DNA of 64,000 nt from Aromatoleum toluclasticum ATCC 700605 (GTDB taxonomy: Bacteria > Pseudomonadota > Gammaproteobacteria > Burkholderiales > Rhodocyclaceae). Location: assembly GCF_000378245.1 (NCBI RefSeq), contig NZ_KB899496.1, forward strand, positions 280,216-344,215, read 5' to 3'. Every line of letters starts with the position of its first letter. Positions within the stretch are counted from its first letter, which is position 1. Made by a program: the position numbers and the translations under genes. Positions 29,285-36,970 of this stretch are shown here, piece by piece. The notes under the pieces are model-generated. The model saw nothing but the letters and a program-made list of their open reading frames with translations, was not told the DNA's origin and searched no databases.

Positions 29285-30079
29285 TCAAGCTTCCTCCTCG
29301 ATCCGTGCGTCGTCATGGGTAACCGGCTCGTCCTCCCACCGTAGCGAACGGTAGTCGAAGCCGCGCGCGAGGGTCGGTTTGACGACCGCAAAATAGGGCG
29401 AGACGTCGAAATCGCGGGGTGCGAAAAGGCTGTGATGGCGCACGTGGAGGATCTCCTCGATACAGTCCGCGCACATCGCGTCACGGCTCGGCCCTTGCGT
29501 CACGACCGGCAGGATCGGGTAGCGCACCGACTGGAATGCCTGCGCGATCAGGGTCGAGCAGATCGCGCGGGTCGGGTCGCCGCTGCCGAGCGCGAGCATC
29601 CGCCGCCGGAAACGCTGTGGCACCGGCGGCGTCGGCAGCAGGTAACGGGCGAGGTCGAAGACATTGCGCAAGTCGTATTGATAGCCGATGCGCTCGATCG
29701 CGTAGGTGACAACCCTGCGGCAGTCCTCGTCCGTCAGCCCGCTCGGGCGGCAGATGCGGCTGTGCAGACCGGCGAACTCCTCGATGCCGACGCTGCGCAC
29801 GCCCCCCACGATGTCGGCTTCGACGAAGCAATGGCCGTCAGGCGCACGGCCTTGCAGCGCGTCACCGACGTACAGCGCGGCGTGCGACCACGTCGATTGC
29901 GTCAGGTACTTGATTGCCGTGCTGATGCGCGAATGCCCCTCGATCAGCAGCACGTCGCCCGGCCGGAGGCAGGCCAGCAGAATCCCGGCCGGGGTCGGTT
30001 GCGAGAGGGTGTGGACGTGGGCCGGGCGCGTCAGCGCACGTCCGAGCCAGCGGCCCACCCGGTTGAAGAGGAATCCCAT
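29285..30079 (-). CDS. YiiX/YebB-like NlpC/P60-type cysteine hydrolase
   Basis: 264 residues. The permuted papain-like pattern is present: PGDVLLIEGHSRISTAIKYL, then the His motif STWSHAALYVGD and the Cys motif RAICSTLIAQAFQSV. YiiX/YebB-like proteins are thought to cleave amide or ester bonds of lipids or cell-wall peptides. No signal peptide is obvious, though the first 20 residues are amphipathic (FLFNRVGRWLGRAL). Last gene of the ECF sigma operon, 18 nt after the zinc-finger gene. Confidence 0.85.
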   Translation of the reverse strand: MGFLFNRVGRWLGRALTRPAHVHTLSQPTPAGILLACLRPGDVLLIEGHSRISTAIKYLTQSTWSHAALYVGDALQGRAPDGHCFVEADIVGGVRSVGIEEFAGLHSRICRPSGLTDEDCRRVVTYAIERIGYQYDLRNVFDLARYLLPTPPVPQRFRRRMLALGSGDPTRAICSTLIAQAFQSVRYPILPVVTQGPSRDAMCADCIEEILHVRHHSLFAPRDFDVSPYFAVVKPTLARGFDYRSLRWEDEPVTHDDARIEEEA

Positions 30080-30097
30080 TGCGCCGGGCCAGGTGGC

Positions 30098-30289
30098 TCA
30101 GCGTTCGTCGCCAGCGCCGCCTTCGCGCAGGCGGCGTGCGGTTTTGCGCAGGAATTCGAGGTGCTTGCCGTAGTTTGCGCAACCGCTGCATGCCATCGTG
30201 TGCAGCATCAGCGAGAGGCGCTCGCGCAGCGTCAAGGCACGCTCCTGACTTTCGGAAATGAGGCGGGTTACCTCCCTGCAGTTCATCAT
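30098..30289 (-). CDS. Small zinc-finger (zf-HC2-like) anti-sigma factor candidate
   Basis: 63 residues. MNCREVTRLISESQERALTL at the N-terminus and the zinc-finger ligands LHTMACSGCANYGKH (H-x3-C-x2-C, with Cys3 as a possible fourth ligand) fit zf-HC2 anti-sigma domains. It overlaps the ECF sigma gene (ATGATG), the usual sigma/anti-sigma arrangement. It has no membrane segment, so it would be a soluble, perhaps redox- or metal-sensitive regulator. Role inferred from fold and position. Confidence 0.82.
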   Translation of the reverse strand: MMNCREVTRLISESQERALTLRERLSLMLHTMACSGCANYGKHLEFLRKTARRLREGGAGDER

Positions 30290-30900
30290 GTGACGGACTC
30301 CCCCTGAAACCAGCGGTTTTCGAGACATTCCCGCAAGCCGAGACGGGCCCGGTGCAGGATCACCCAGCAGTTGCGGTCGGTGATGCCGAGCCGGCGGCAG
30401 ATCTCGCCGGTCTCCAGATCGAGGAATTCCCGCATCATGTAAACACGGGCGATGCGGTCGGGCAGGTGGTCGAGGCAGGCCTCGAAGACTGCCCAGAATT
30501 CCCGCTGCGAGAACGAGGCCTCCGGGTCCGACCACGTGGCCGGGCGATCCTCGGGATTCCAGAAACCGCGTTTGTCGAAGAGGGCGTCGAAGTCCTGGAG
30601 CTCCCCGTCGTCGCCGGTGCTCTGGACGAGATCCGAGCCGCAGATCTCGTGCGACGAGGCGCGGATGTGATCGACGATCTTGTTGCGCAGGATCGCGAAC
30701 ATCCAGGTCTTCAGCGCCGACCGCCCGGCGAAGTCCTTCCCGCCGGCCATCGCTGCGATAAGTGCTTCCTGCACCATGTCTTCCGCCGCCCCGGCATCAC
30801 GCAGCTGCAGCCGCGCGAAACGCAGCATGTCGCGGCGGATCGCGACGATGGACGGATCGTCCCACAGAATTCCCGTCGGCCGGGCTTCGCTCTGGTTCAT
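30286..30900 (-). CDS. ECF-type sigma factor
   Basis: 204 residues. Region 2 is seen as RFARLQLRDAGAAEDMVQEA, then ALKTWMFAILRNKIVDHIRA. Region 4 is FEACLDHLPDRIARVYMMREF with the helix-turn-helix LETGEICRRLGITDRNCWVILHRARLGLRE. A spacer of about 50 residues between the regions is longer than usual. ATG 30900 has a good ribosome site (GGGAGAA) and overlaps the nrtS-like stop. It sits in an operon preceded by one of eight copies of the ECF-like promoter motif, so it is the prime candidate to read all of them. Confidence 0.93.
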   Translation of the reverse strand: MNQSEARPTGILWDDPSIVAIRRDMLRFARLQLRDAGAAEDMVQEALIAAMAGGKDFAGRSALKTWMFAILRNKIVDHIRASSHEICGSDLVQSTGDDGELQDFDALFDKRGFWNPEDRPATWSDPEASFSQREFWAVFEACLDHLPDRIARVYMMREFLDLETGEICRRLGITDRNCWVILHRARLGLRECLENRWFQGESVT

Positions 30901-31136
30901 CGCGTATTCTCCCTGCATCTTCGAGTGGCATCGAGTGCGGCACTGTAGCTCGACACGCAATACGGAACCAGAAAATTCAGCAGGCCGCGGGCCCAGTCGA
31001 TCGGACCGTTGTCAAGCAGGGCCCCTCCCTGGTTGACCAGATTCAGGACCACGCCGACCACCAGCGACACCTTCAGTGCGGCACCGGCGATCTCGCGCCG
31101 GCAGGCCGTGCGCAGCAAGGTGACGAGACGCGTCAT
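30897..31136 (-). CDS. NrtS-like small membrane protein
   Basis: 79 residues with two hydrophobic segments: ALKVSLVVGVVLNLVNQGGAL and GLLNFLVPYCVSSYSAAL. The NxxNQG and FLVPYCVSSYS patterns are those of the NrtS family, described as a nitrate/nitrite transporter. It overlaps the HD-GYP gene upstream and the sigma gene downstream by 4 nt each, so the three are translated as a unit. Its presence in a stress-sigma operon is unexpected for a nutrient transporter. Confidence 0.78.
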   Translation of the reverse strand: MTRLVTLLRTACRREIAGAALKVSLVVGVVLNLVNQGGALLDNGPIDWARGLLNFLVPYCVSSYSAALDATRRCRENTR

Positions 31137-32074
31137 GCCGGACAGCCCTGCGGTACGCTTTCGAGCAGATCCTGCAGCGAGACGCGGCCGGCGGCAGACT
31201 GCACGACGCGAGCGATGAGCGCGATGTCGGCGGCCGGCTCCAGCGCACGCGCGTCGCCCTTGCGTCCGGTCGACGCGACCCCGAGCGCTCCGGCGGCCGT
31301 CGCCGTGATGCGGTACTCGCCGCCGCAGGAGCGGCAATGCACGACGTCGCCCGGTGCGCTCGCGCGCGTGAGTACCAGCGTCGGCCCGCACATCGCGCAG
31401 GTTTGCAGCGGAATGCCGTCGTCGCTGTGGCCGACGATGTGCGCGAGCACCCCGCTGTCGGCGAGTACAAGAAAGTGGGTGCCGAGTTCGGAGTCGAACT
31501 GCGTGTCCAGATGTGCGCCGACGATGTCGAGCGCGGTCTCGATGGGCATGCCGACGCGGTAGGGGCGGGTGCTCGTCATCGCGTCGAAGGCATCGCAGAT
31601 CGCCACCAGGCGGGCGTCGAGGGGGATCTCGTCACCCGGCAGGCCGCGCGGGTAGCCGCGGCCGTCGGGGCGCTCGTGGTGCGATTCGACCGTCGGCAGC
31701 ACCAGGCCGGCGAGCGGATGCGCGGCGAGCAACCGTGCGCCGATCTCGGGATGTGTGCGGATCGTGGCGTACTCGTCGGCGTCGAGACTGGCGGGTTTCC
31801 TCAGGATCGCATCGGGAATGCCGATCTTGCCCAGGTCGTGCAGGAAACCGCCTATCGTCACGCGCGCCACGTCCGCAGGGCCAAGGCCGGCCTGCTCCGC
31901 GAGCAACTCGGCATAGCGCGAGACGCGCCACAGATGCCCGCCGGTATAGGGGTCGCGCGCCTCGACGATCCACGCGATCACCAGCAGGCTGGCAAGCAGA
32001 TCGTGATCGCGGCCGCCGCCGGGCGTGCGGGGCGGCGGCGCGATCCATCGCTCCAATGCGTTACGGATGTTCAT
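31133..32074 (-). CDS. HD-GYP domain phosphodiesterase with C-terminal zinc-ribbon-like motif
   Basis: 313 residues. The HD motif is GGFLHDLGKIGIPDAILRKP and the GYP motif HHERPDGRGYPRGL, so hydrolysis of cyclic di-GMP is expected. After the catalytic domain (about 30-210) come QTCAMCGPTLVL and VVHCRSCGGEYRI, a four-cysteine zinc-ribbon-like pair not usual in HD-GYP enzymes. No receiver or PAS domain is present, so that C-terminal region may sense metal or redox state. First gene of the sigma operon, with the ECF-type promoter 17-47 nt upstream and a strong GGAGGAG ribosome site. Confidence 0.9.
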   Translation of the reverse strand: MNIRNALERWIAPPPRTPGGGRDHDLLASLLVIAWIVEARDPYTGGHLWRVSRYAELLAEQAGLGPADVARVTIGGFLHDLGKIGIPDAILRKPASLDADEYATIRTHPEIGARLLAAHPLAGLVLPTVESHHERPDGRGYPRGLPGDEIPLDARLVAICDAFDAMTSTRPYRVGMPIETALDIVGAHLDTQFDSELGTHFLVLADSGVLAHIVGHSDDGIPLQTCAMCGPTLVLTRASAPGDVVHCRSCGGEYRITATAAGALGVASTGRKGDARALEPAADIALIARVVQSAAGRVSLQDLLESVPQGCPA

Positions 32075-32090
32075 TGTGGTCTCCTCCCCG

Positions 32091-32121
32091 ATTCGTCGCG
32101 CGGGGATGGGACAACCTTACG
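32091..32121 (-). promoter_or_regulatory. ECF-type promoter motif (d), upstream of the HD-GYP/sigma operon
   Basis: Minus strand CGTAAGGTT (32121-32113), 14 nt, CGACGAAT (32098-32091). The weakest match of the eight but at the correct spacing and 17 nt from the start codon. It implies that the sigma factor drives its own operon. Confidence 0.72.
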
Positions 32122-32137
32122 GCGGGGCGATGAATTC

Positions 32138-32932
32138 TCACGTTCCGTCGCTCAGCGCCGCGACCAGTTGCTCGACCGATACCGGCAGGTAGCCGGTGAT
32201 CTCGAGCGCACGATCCTCGAAGACATCCTCGTCCGGGCGCGAGCGCAGACGGGCTGAGATGACCGCGTCGCGATGCCGCAAGAGGCCTTCGATCCACGGC
32301 CGGTAGAGCCGCAGCATCGCGCCCAGCCAGCGGTTTGCCGGCCACGACGGCCAGGCATGGTCGATCTCGAACCGCCCGAGCATGCGGATGACGTCCTCGG
32401 CCGGATACCAGCTCTCGCCCGTGACCCAGCGGTTGGTCGCAAACAGGCCGATCGGCTCGCCCCAGGCATCCATCGAGATCGCGACGAGATGGCTGATCGC
32501 GTCATCGCCGGCGGGCCAGGGCTCGCTCGCCGCCCGGAACGCGAACGGCGCCACATCTGCCGGCATGCCGCCCGCGCGCAAGAAGGTATGGAAGTGGCCA
32601 TGCTCCGCCTCGCCGCGATGGGCGTGGTAGTAGTACTGCGCGTGCGTGTCGGCGTCGAACACGTCGTCCTGCGGGTAGTGCTCCATCTCGACGAATTCGC
32701 CCTGATCGCGCAGCACCTCGCCGACGATGTTGAGGCCGACCTTCGCCAGCACGCGCCGGCAGTCCAGCGCCTCCCGGCCGGCGTCGAGCAGTCCGCGCCG
32801 GGTCGGCAGGTCGAGCTCGCGGATGGCCGGCAGGTAGTGCGACAGCAGCGGTGGTGCAGCCGGGCCGGCGAGCTCCGCCCCGTCCGCGGACGGGGCGGGC
32901 ACCGGCCTGGAAGCGGTGTCAACAGCGATCAT
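32138..32932 (-). CDS. Conserved protein of unknown function, co-transcribed with the NPCAAK cytochrome
   Basis: 264 residues, no signal peptide or membrane segment. Notable are a His/Glu-rich stretch HAQYYYHAHRGEAEHGHFHT (about 120-140) and a WYPAEDVIRMLGRFEIDHAWPSWPANRWLG segment in two parts, which suggest a metal-binding enzyme or sensor. I do not recognise a functional family; it may be one of the recent DUF families. ATG 32932 overlaps the stop of the upstream NPCAAK cytochrome gene by 4 nt, so both are under ECF motif (b). Confidence 0.8.
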   Translation of the reverse strand: MIAVDTASRPVPAPSADGAELAGPAAPPLLSHYLPAIRELDLPTRRGLLDAGREALDCRRVLAKVGLNIVGEVLRDQGEFVEMEHYPQDDVFDADTHAQYYYHAHRGEAEHGHFHTFLRAGGMPADVAPFAFRAASEPWPAGDDAISHLVAISMDAWGEPIGLFATNRWVTGESWYPAEDVIRMLGRFEIDHAWPSWPANRWLGAMLRLYRPWIEGLLRHRDAVISARLRSRPDEDVFEDRALEITGYLPVSVEQLVAALSDGT

Positions 32933-33645
32933 TTTGCCGCGCAGGGATTCCTGGCTGCGCAGGGGTTTTTCGCGGCGCAAGGATTTTTCGCGGCGCACGG
33001 GTTTTTCGCCGCGCACGGGTTCTTCTTCATGTGCTCCTTGTAGCCCTTCTGCTGTTCTTCCGTGTAGGCGACCAGGGCTGCGAGGTCCCTGGACTTCCAG
33101 TCGAGCGGCTTGCCGGCCATCGGCGTCGCGATGCACAACTGCACCATCTCGTCGAGATGAATCTGTTTCATGCCGGCCGTGTTCACGGCCATCTCGACCT
33201 TGTGCGGATAGGGCTGGGCGAAGCTCGCCTTGTAGGCGGCGTAATCCGTGTGGCAGGTCGCACACGAGGTGTTGTTCGTCGACAGGCTCTTGTCGGAAAA
33301 GAGCTTCTGGCCGGCGGCGACGAGCTCGGCGCGGTCACCCTTGTAGGGCTTGTAGCCCGCGGGACGCTGCAGGGCCTTCGCCGCGCAGGGATTCTTCGCG
33401 GCGCAGGGATTCTTCGCGGCGCAGGGATTCTTCGCGGCGCAGGGATTCTTCGCGGCGCAGGGATTCTTCGCGGCGCAGGGATTGGCCGCGCAGGGATTCG
33501 CGGCGCGCGTCGCCTGACTTCCCGCTGCGCAAGGGTTGCCGGCTGCGAAAGCCGCCAGCGGCAGGCCGAGGGCTGCGCTGATCAGGCCGGCGGAAACCCT
33601 CGCGGCAACAGTACGACCGGTACGACACGTTTTGGCGTGGTTCAT
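32929..33645 (-). CDS. Exported monoheme cytochrome c flanked by NPCAAK repeats
   Basis: 238 residues. Signal peptide about 1-36 (LISAALGLPLAAFAAG), then eight NPCAA units, a cytochrome c core with NTSCATCHTDYAAYKASF, HKVEMAV, methionine candidates (TPMAGKPLD), and five more NPCAA(K/R) units at the extreme C-terminus. With 13 repeat cysteines plus two heme cysteines and one more, it is exceptionally Cys-rich for a periplasmic protein. The N-terminal repeats use near-identical 18-nt units, whereas the C-terminal ones use divergent codons, so the peptide itself seems selected. I infer binding of thiophilic metal (Cu, Hg or As) coupled to electron transfer. Confidence 0.88.
   Translation of the reverse strand: MNHAKTCRTGRTVAARVSAGLISAALGLPLAAFAAGNPCAAGSQATRAANPCAANPCAAKNPCAAKNPCAAKNPCAAKNPCAAKNPCAAKALQRPAGYKPYKGDRAELVAAGQKLFSDKSLSTNNTSCATCHTDYAAYKASFAQPYPHKVEMAVNTAGMKQIHLDEMVQLCIATPMAGKPLDWKSRDLAALVAYTEEQQKGYKEHMKKNPCAAKNPCAAKNPCAAKNPCAARNPCAAK
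33381..33495 (-). repeat. Tandem 18-nt repeat encoding NPCAAK
   Basis: Seven consecutive units at 18-nt period, five of them almost identical (minus strand AATCCCTGCGCCGCGAAG). It is part of the cytochrome gene, not a CRISPR array. Unit number may vary between strains by slippage. Confidence 0.93.
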
Positions 33646-33717
33646 GGAAACGTCCCTCCATCATCAGGTGGTTTTTTATGCACGACAAACCGTCCGCCGA
33701 TGCGGATGGTTCTGTGC

Positions 33718-33747
33718 ATTGGTCGTGTCTGGCGGTGAATCCTTACA
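33718..33747 (-). promoter_or_regulatory. ECF-type promoter motif (b), upstream of the NPCAAK cytochrome
   Basis: Minus strand TGTAAGGAT (33747-33739), 13 nt, CGACCAAT (33725-33718), 72 nt from the start codon. Divergent to motif (e), whose left edge is about 48 nt away. Confidence 0.85.
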
Positions 33748-33795
33748 GCTCGGATACTTTTTTTGCGCTTCCCCTGCGGCGGGCAGCCGATCCGA

Positions 33796-33825
33796 TGTAA
33801 GGGCAGGGGTTCCATAACGACCAAC
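33796..33825 (+). promoter_or_regulatory. ECF-type promoter motif (e), upstream of the DUF3179 gene
   Basis: TGTAAGGGC (33796-33804), 13 nt, CGACCAAC (33818-33825), then AAGGAGGA ribosome-site-like sequence and ATG at 33867. Confidence 0.82.
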
Positions 33826-33866
33826 AAGGAGGATAAGGACTTCCGGCGAACGGAACGGGGGCATTG

Positions 33867-34808
33867 ATGAAGTACACGCATGTCCGGCACTTCGCCGTCG
33901 CGCTGATCACCCTGGTGGTGTCGGCGTCCGGAGGGGCGGTCGAACGCAACGGCTTCCGCCTCGACGGGGCCGCCGTCCCGGTCGACGAGATCCTTCCGGG
34001 CGGCCCGCCGCGCGACGGCATCCCCGCAATCGACCACCCGCGCTTCGTGCCCGCGGCGCAGGCGCGCCACGTCAAACCCGGGGACCGCGTGCTTGGCGTC
34101 GTGCGCGGAGCGATTTCGCGCGCCTATCCGATCGCGATCCTCAACTGGCACGAGGTCGTCAACGACCGCTTCGGCGACGAGGCGGTTGTCGTCACCTTCT
34201 GCCCGCTGTGCGGCACCGGCATGGCGTTTGCGGCACGCATTGCGGGGCGGGATCTGTCGTTCGGCGTCTCGGGGCTGCTCTACAACAGCGACGTGTTGCT
34301 CTACGACCGGCAGACCGAGTCGCTGTGGTCGCAGATCATGGCGCAGGCCGTCGTTGGACCGCTGCGCGGGCAGCGCCTTGTCTTCCTCGCCACCGCACAC
34401 ACGACCTGGGCCGAGTGGCGCGCGCGCCATCCCGCGACCGAAGTCCTGTCCGCCGACACCGGCTACGGCCGCGACTATGCGCGCGACCCCTATGCTGGTT
34501 ACCGCGAGAGCCCGGATCTGCTGTTCCCCGTCGCGACGCAGGACAGGCGCCTGCATCCGAAGGAGCAGGTGATCGGCCTGACACTTGGTGGCGAGCATAA
34601 AGCCTACCCGTTTTCGGCCCTTGCGCGGGCCGGCCGGCGCGTCGTCGAGGACCGCGTCGGCGGCCAGGCGATCCGCATCGAGTTCGATGCCGAGGCGCGC
34701 ACCGGGCGGGTGCTCGACGCCGACGGGCGCGAACTGCCCAGCGTGACCGCGTTCTGGTTCGCGTGGCTCGCCTTTCATCCGCAAACGGCGCTCTACGAGG
34801 GCAAATGA
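33867..34808 (+). CDS. DUF3179 domain-containing exported protein
   Basis: 313 residues. Signal peptide about 1-25 (FAVALITLVVSASGGAV). The domain shows RVLGVVRGAISRAYPIAILN, WHEVVND, VVTFCPLCGTGMAF with a CxxC motif, and SLWSQIMAQAVVGPLRGQRL. DUF3179 proteins are secreted, of unknown function, with an apparent redox or metal CxxC site. The ATG at 33867 is preferred to TTG 33864. It is preceded by ECF motif (e) and ends 24 nt before the MerR-type promoter of merF. Confidence 0.9.
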   Translation: MKYTHVRHFAVALITLVVSASGGAVERNGFRLDGAAVPVDEILPGGPPRDGIPAIDHPRFVPAAQARHVKPGDRVLGVVRGAISRAYPIAILNWHEVVNDRFGDEAVVVTFCPLCGTGMAFAARIAGRDLSFGVSGLLYNSDVLLYDRQTESLWSQIMAQAVVGPLRGQRLVFLATAHTTWAEWRARHPATEVLSADTGYGRDYARDPYAGYRESPDLLFPVATQDRRLHPKEQVIGLTLGGEHKAYPFSALARAGRRVVEDRVGGQAIRIEFDAEARTGRVLDADGRELPSVTAFWFAWLAFHPQTALYEGK

Positions 34809-34832
34809 AGGCCGCGTCGCGTTTCGCATCGC

Positions 34833-34863
34833 TTGACCCTGCAGTTGACTACGGAAGTACGCT
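34833..34863 (+). promoter_or_regulatory. MerR-type promoter of merF
   Basis: -35 TTGACC (34833-34838), 19-nt spacer containing GTTGACTACGGAAG, -10 TACGCT (34858-34863). The over-long 19-nt spacer and the ACGGAAG half-site are the hallmarks of mer promoters. It shares AGTTGACTACGGAA with the merR-merA region on the opposite strand. Confidence 0.8.
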
Positions 34864-34907
34864 GGCTATCGCATGAAGATCATCGAGGACGAGAGGAGCT
34901 CCAAACC

Positions 34908-35165
34908 ATGAAGACCCGCAACTTGCTGCGAACGGGCATTGCCGGATCGGCGGTCGCGGCCGTGTGCTGCGCCACGCCGGTGCTCGTGATCCTGCTGGGG
35001 GCCGTGGGGCTCTCCGCATGGGTCGGCTGGCTCGATTACGTGTTGATGCCGGCGCTGATTGCCTTCGTCGGCCTCACGCTCTACGCGCTGCGGCGGCAGT
35101 GGATGGAAAACGCCTGTTGCGAGCCTGAAACCGAACCCGGGCCGGACTGGAAAAAGGGGGCTTGA
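34908..35165 (+). CDS. merF: Mercury transporter MerF
   Basis: 85 residues, two membrane helices. LLRTGIAGSAVAAVCCATPVLVILLG holds the vicinal cysteine pair in the first helix, and the C-terminal MENACCEPE carries the second pair; both are the Hg(II)-relaying cysteines of MerF. It imports Hg(II) to cytoplasmic MerA. The ATG at 34908 follows GAGGAGCTCC. It is separate from merA (4 kb away) but has its own MerR-type promoter. The AhpD-like gene follows. Confidence 0.93.
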   Translation: MKTRNLLRTGIAGSAVAAVCCATPVLVILLGAVGLSAWVGWLDYVLMPALIAFVGLTLYALRRQWMENACCEPETEPGPDWKKGA

Positions 35166-35240
35166 AATGAATGAGTGCGCAGCGCGCGTGCCTTGCCCCG
35201 TGTGGCATCCTGTAGTTCCCATTCGACCGGTGCCCCGACC

Positions 35241-35870
35241 ATGAACCCCGGCTCACGCATCCCGACCGACCCCCGGCACCGTTTTTCCTGGTACGCGCGC
35301 CTGGTGTTCGCCAATCAGCGCCGCCGCTACGGGTGCGAGCTCGAACCGGCACGCCTGTGGGCGCGCACGCCGAAGGTCTTCGCTGCGCTGTCGCTGCTCT
35401 ACGGGGCGCTCGACCGGCGCCGCTCGCCCATCGAGCCCGCGCTGCGTTCGCTCGTCACGGTGCGGGTGTCACAGATCAACTGGTGCGCGTTCTGCGTGGA
35501 TATAAACTCGGCCACATGCCTCAAACGCGGCGTGAGCGATGCGCAACTGGCCGAGCTCGCCGGGTTCGAGCAGTCGGCCCATTTCGACGCGCGCCAGAAG
35601 GCGGCGCTTGCCTATGCCGAGGCGATGACGCGCACCGATGCCGGTGTTGACGACGCGCTCATGGCGCGCTTGAGGTCCCATTTCAATGATGACGCGATCA
35701 TCGAGCTGACGGCGCTCGTCGCCTTCCAGAACATGTCGAGCAAGTTCAACGCGGCGCTTGCGGTGGCACCGCAAGGCTTCTGTCGCACGGGCGAGGGGCG
35801 CCCCGGCGCGGCCGAGTCCAAACTGCGCGTGGATTCGACTGTTGCAGGCGGTGGCTCGTCCGACCGCTAG
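35241..35870 (+). CDS. AhpD-like carboxymuconolactone decarboxylase family protein
   Basis: 209 residues. The CMD core has SLVTVRVSQINWCAFCVDIN with CxxC, then a DARQKAALAYAEAMT segment and FNDDAIIELTALVAFQNMSS. The His that usually follows CxxC by three residues is replaced (CVDINSATC), so the enzyme may use an altered thiol site, with a third Cys five residues on. The ATG at 35241 follows merF by 75 nt and the gene may be read from the merF promoter. The last ~40 residues are non-conserved and low-complexity. Confidence 0.83.
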   Translation: MNPGSRIPTDPRHRFSWYARLVFANQRRRYGCELEPARLWARTPKVFAALSLLYGALDRRRSPIEPALRSLVTVRVSQINWCAFCVDINSATCLKRGVSDAQLAELAGFEQSAHFDARQKAALAYAEAMTRTDAGVDDALMARLRSHFNDDAIIELTALVAFQNMSSKFNAALAVAPQGFCRTGEGRPGAAESKLRVDSTVAGGGSSDR

Positions 35871-35895
35871 CCCTGCGGCAAGCTCGGGACAGGTT

Positions 35896-35939
35896 TGTCG
35901 AAGGGCCTGGCTGGGCTTCGACAGGCTCGGCCCGAACGG
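35896..35939. repeat. REP-like inverted repeat
   Basis: TGTCGAAG (35896-35903) and CTTCGACA (35916-35923) form a hairpin, followed by GGCTCGGCCCGAACGG. The same core (CTTCGACA-GGCTC-CGAACGG) recurs near 36980 and 43619-43729. Probably an interspersed repetitive extragenic element that may also end transcription. Confidence 0.7.
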
Positions 35940-35990
35940 TATTGAGTTTCCCGATTGATAGGGCCGATAGCATCGAACGAGGAAGCAGCC

Positions 35991-36944
35991 TTGAGCACTT
36001 TGCCGCCCCAGCCCCTGCTGCACCGGGCTCCGTTCGCCCGCCGGCATCCGCGACTCTTCCGGGTGTGGGTCAGCGCCTTGATCGGCGCCTGGGCGGTGAT
36101 CTTCGCCTTCACCCTGCGCCTGATCAATGCGCTAGATTTCGGACCCATAGGGTTGCCCGCGACGGTGGCGATGCGCTTTGCGGTCGAAACCGCGGTGTTC
36201 ACCGCGCTCGTGTATGGAGCTCTCCGCAGCCTGCCCCTGGGCCTCAAGCCCGGCCTGCGCGCGACCACCGCGCTGGGCCTGTGGGTGGCCCTCGTCGTGC
36301 TGGGCGATTGCCTGTCGCGCCTCGAGTACGGCGTGCTCGACACGATGCTGGCCACGCTGCGCGAGGCGATGGGGCCGGCCGGTGTCGTCCTCGCGATGCT
36401 CGCCTACATGCTGGCGCTGGCGCTGCCCTTCATTCCCGGCGTCGAGATCGGCCTGGTGATCATCATGTTGTTCGGCGCTTCCGGGGCGATGGCGGTCTAC
36501 GCTGCCACGATTGCCGGCCTTGGCCTCGCCTTCGCCGCGGGCCGCCTGATCCCGGCGCGCATTTTCGTGCGCCTGCTGGAGCGCGTCGGCGTCGCCGTCC
36601 CCGACGAGCCCCTCGACGCGGCGATGCGCCGCCTGGTGGCCGGCGGGAATGCCGGAGGGGGCCTATGGAGGCGGGTGGGCGCGCGGCTTCTGGCCTATCG
36701 CTACCTGAGCCTTGCGGTCGCCTTCAACCTGCCGGGTAATTCGGTGCTCGGCGGTGGCGGTGGCATCGCCCTGCTGTGCGGGGCGAGCCGGCAGTTCGCA
36801 TGGCACTGGTTCGTGCTCACGGTGGCGGTGGCGAGCGCGCCGGTGCCGCTGCTCGTGGTCGCTGGCGCGCTCGACGTCCGTGATCTCGTAAGCCTGCACG
36901 ACTTCGTCGGGAATGCGATCGGACGCCTCGCGGCCGGGTGGTGA
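35991..36944 (+). CDS. Multi-pass membrane protein of unknown function
   Basis: About 317 residues with six or seven hydrophobic helices. The region FIPGVEIGLVIIMLFGASGA, followed by VYAATIAGLGLAFAAGRLIP, resembles the VTT/DedA type of re-entrant segment, and a second such segment is FNLPGNSVLGGGGGIALLCG. The start is a TTG at 35991 with GAGGAAG 8 nt before it; no ATG fits. I would call it VTT-like at best. It is flanked by REP-like sequence upstream and converges on the multiheme cytochrome gene. Confidence 0.7.
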   Translation: MSTLPPQPLLHRAPFARRHPRLFRVWVSALIGAWAVIFAFTLRLINALDFGPIGLPATVAMRFAVETAVFTALVYGALRSLPLGLKPGLRATTALGLWVALVVLGDCLSRLEYGVLDTMLATLREAMGPAGVVLAMLAYMLALALPFIPGVEIGLVIIMLFGASGAMAVYAATIAGLGLAFAAGRLIPARIFVRLLERVGVAVPDEPLDAAMRRLVAGGNAGGGLWRRVGARLLAYRYLSLAVAFNLPGNSVLGGGGGIALLCGASRQFAWHWFVLTVAVASAPVPLLVVAGALDVRDLVSLHDFVGNAIGRLAAGW

Positions 36945-36970
36945 CCACGCCGCTGAAGGCGTAATCACGA

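Noticed and set aside
33381..33495. Regular short repeats suggestive of a CRISPR array
   Set aside because: Period 18 nt without spacers and in frame with the NPCAAK peptide; it is a coding repeat.
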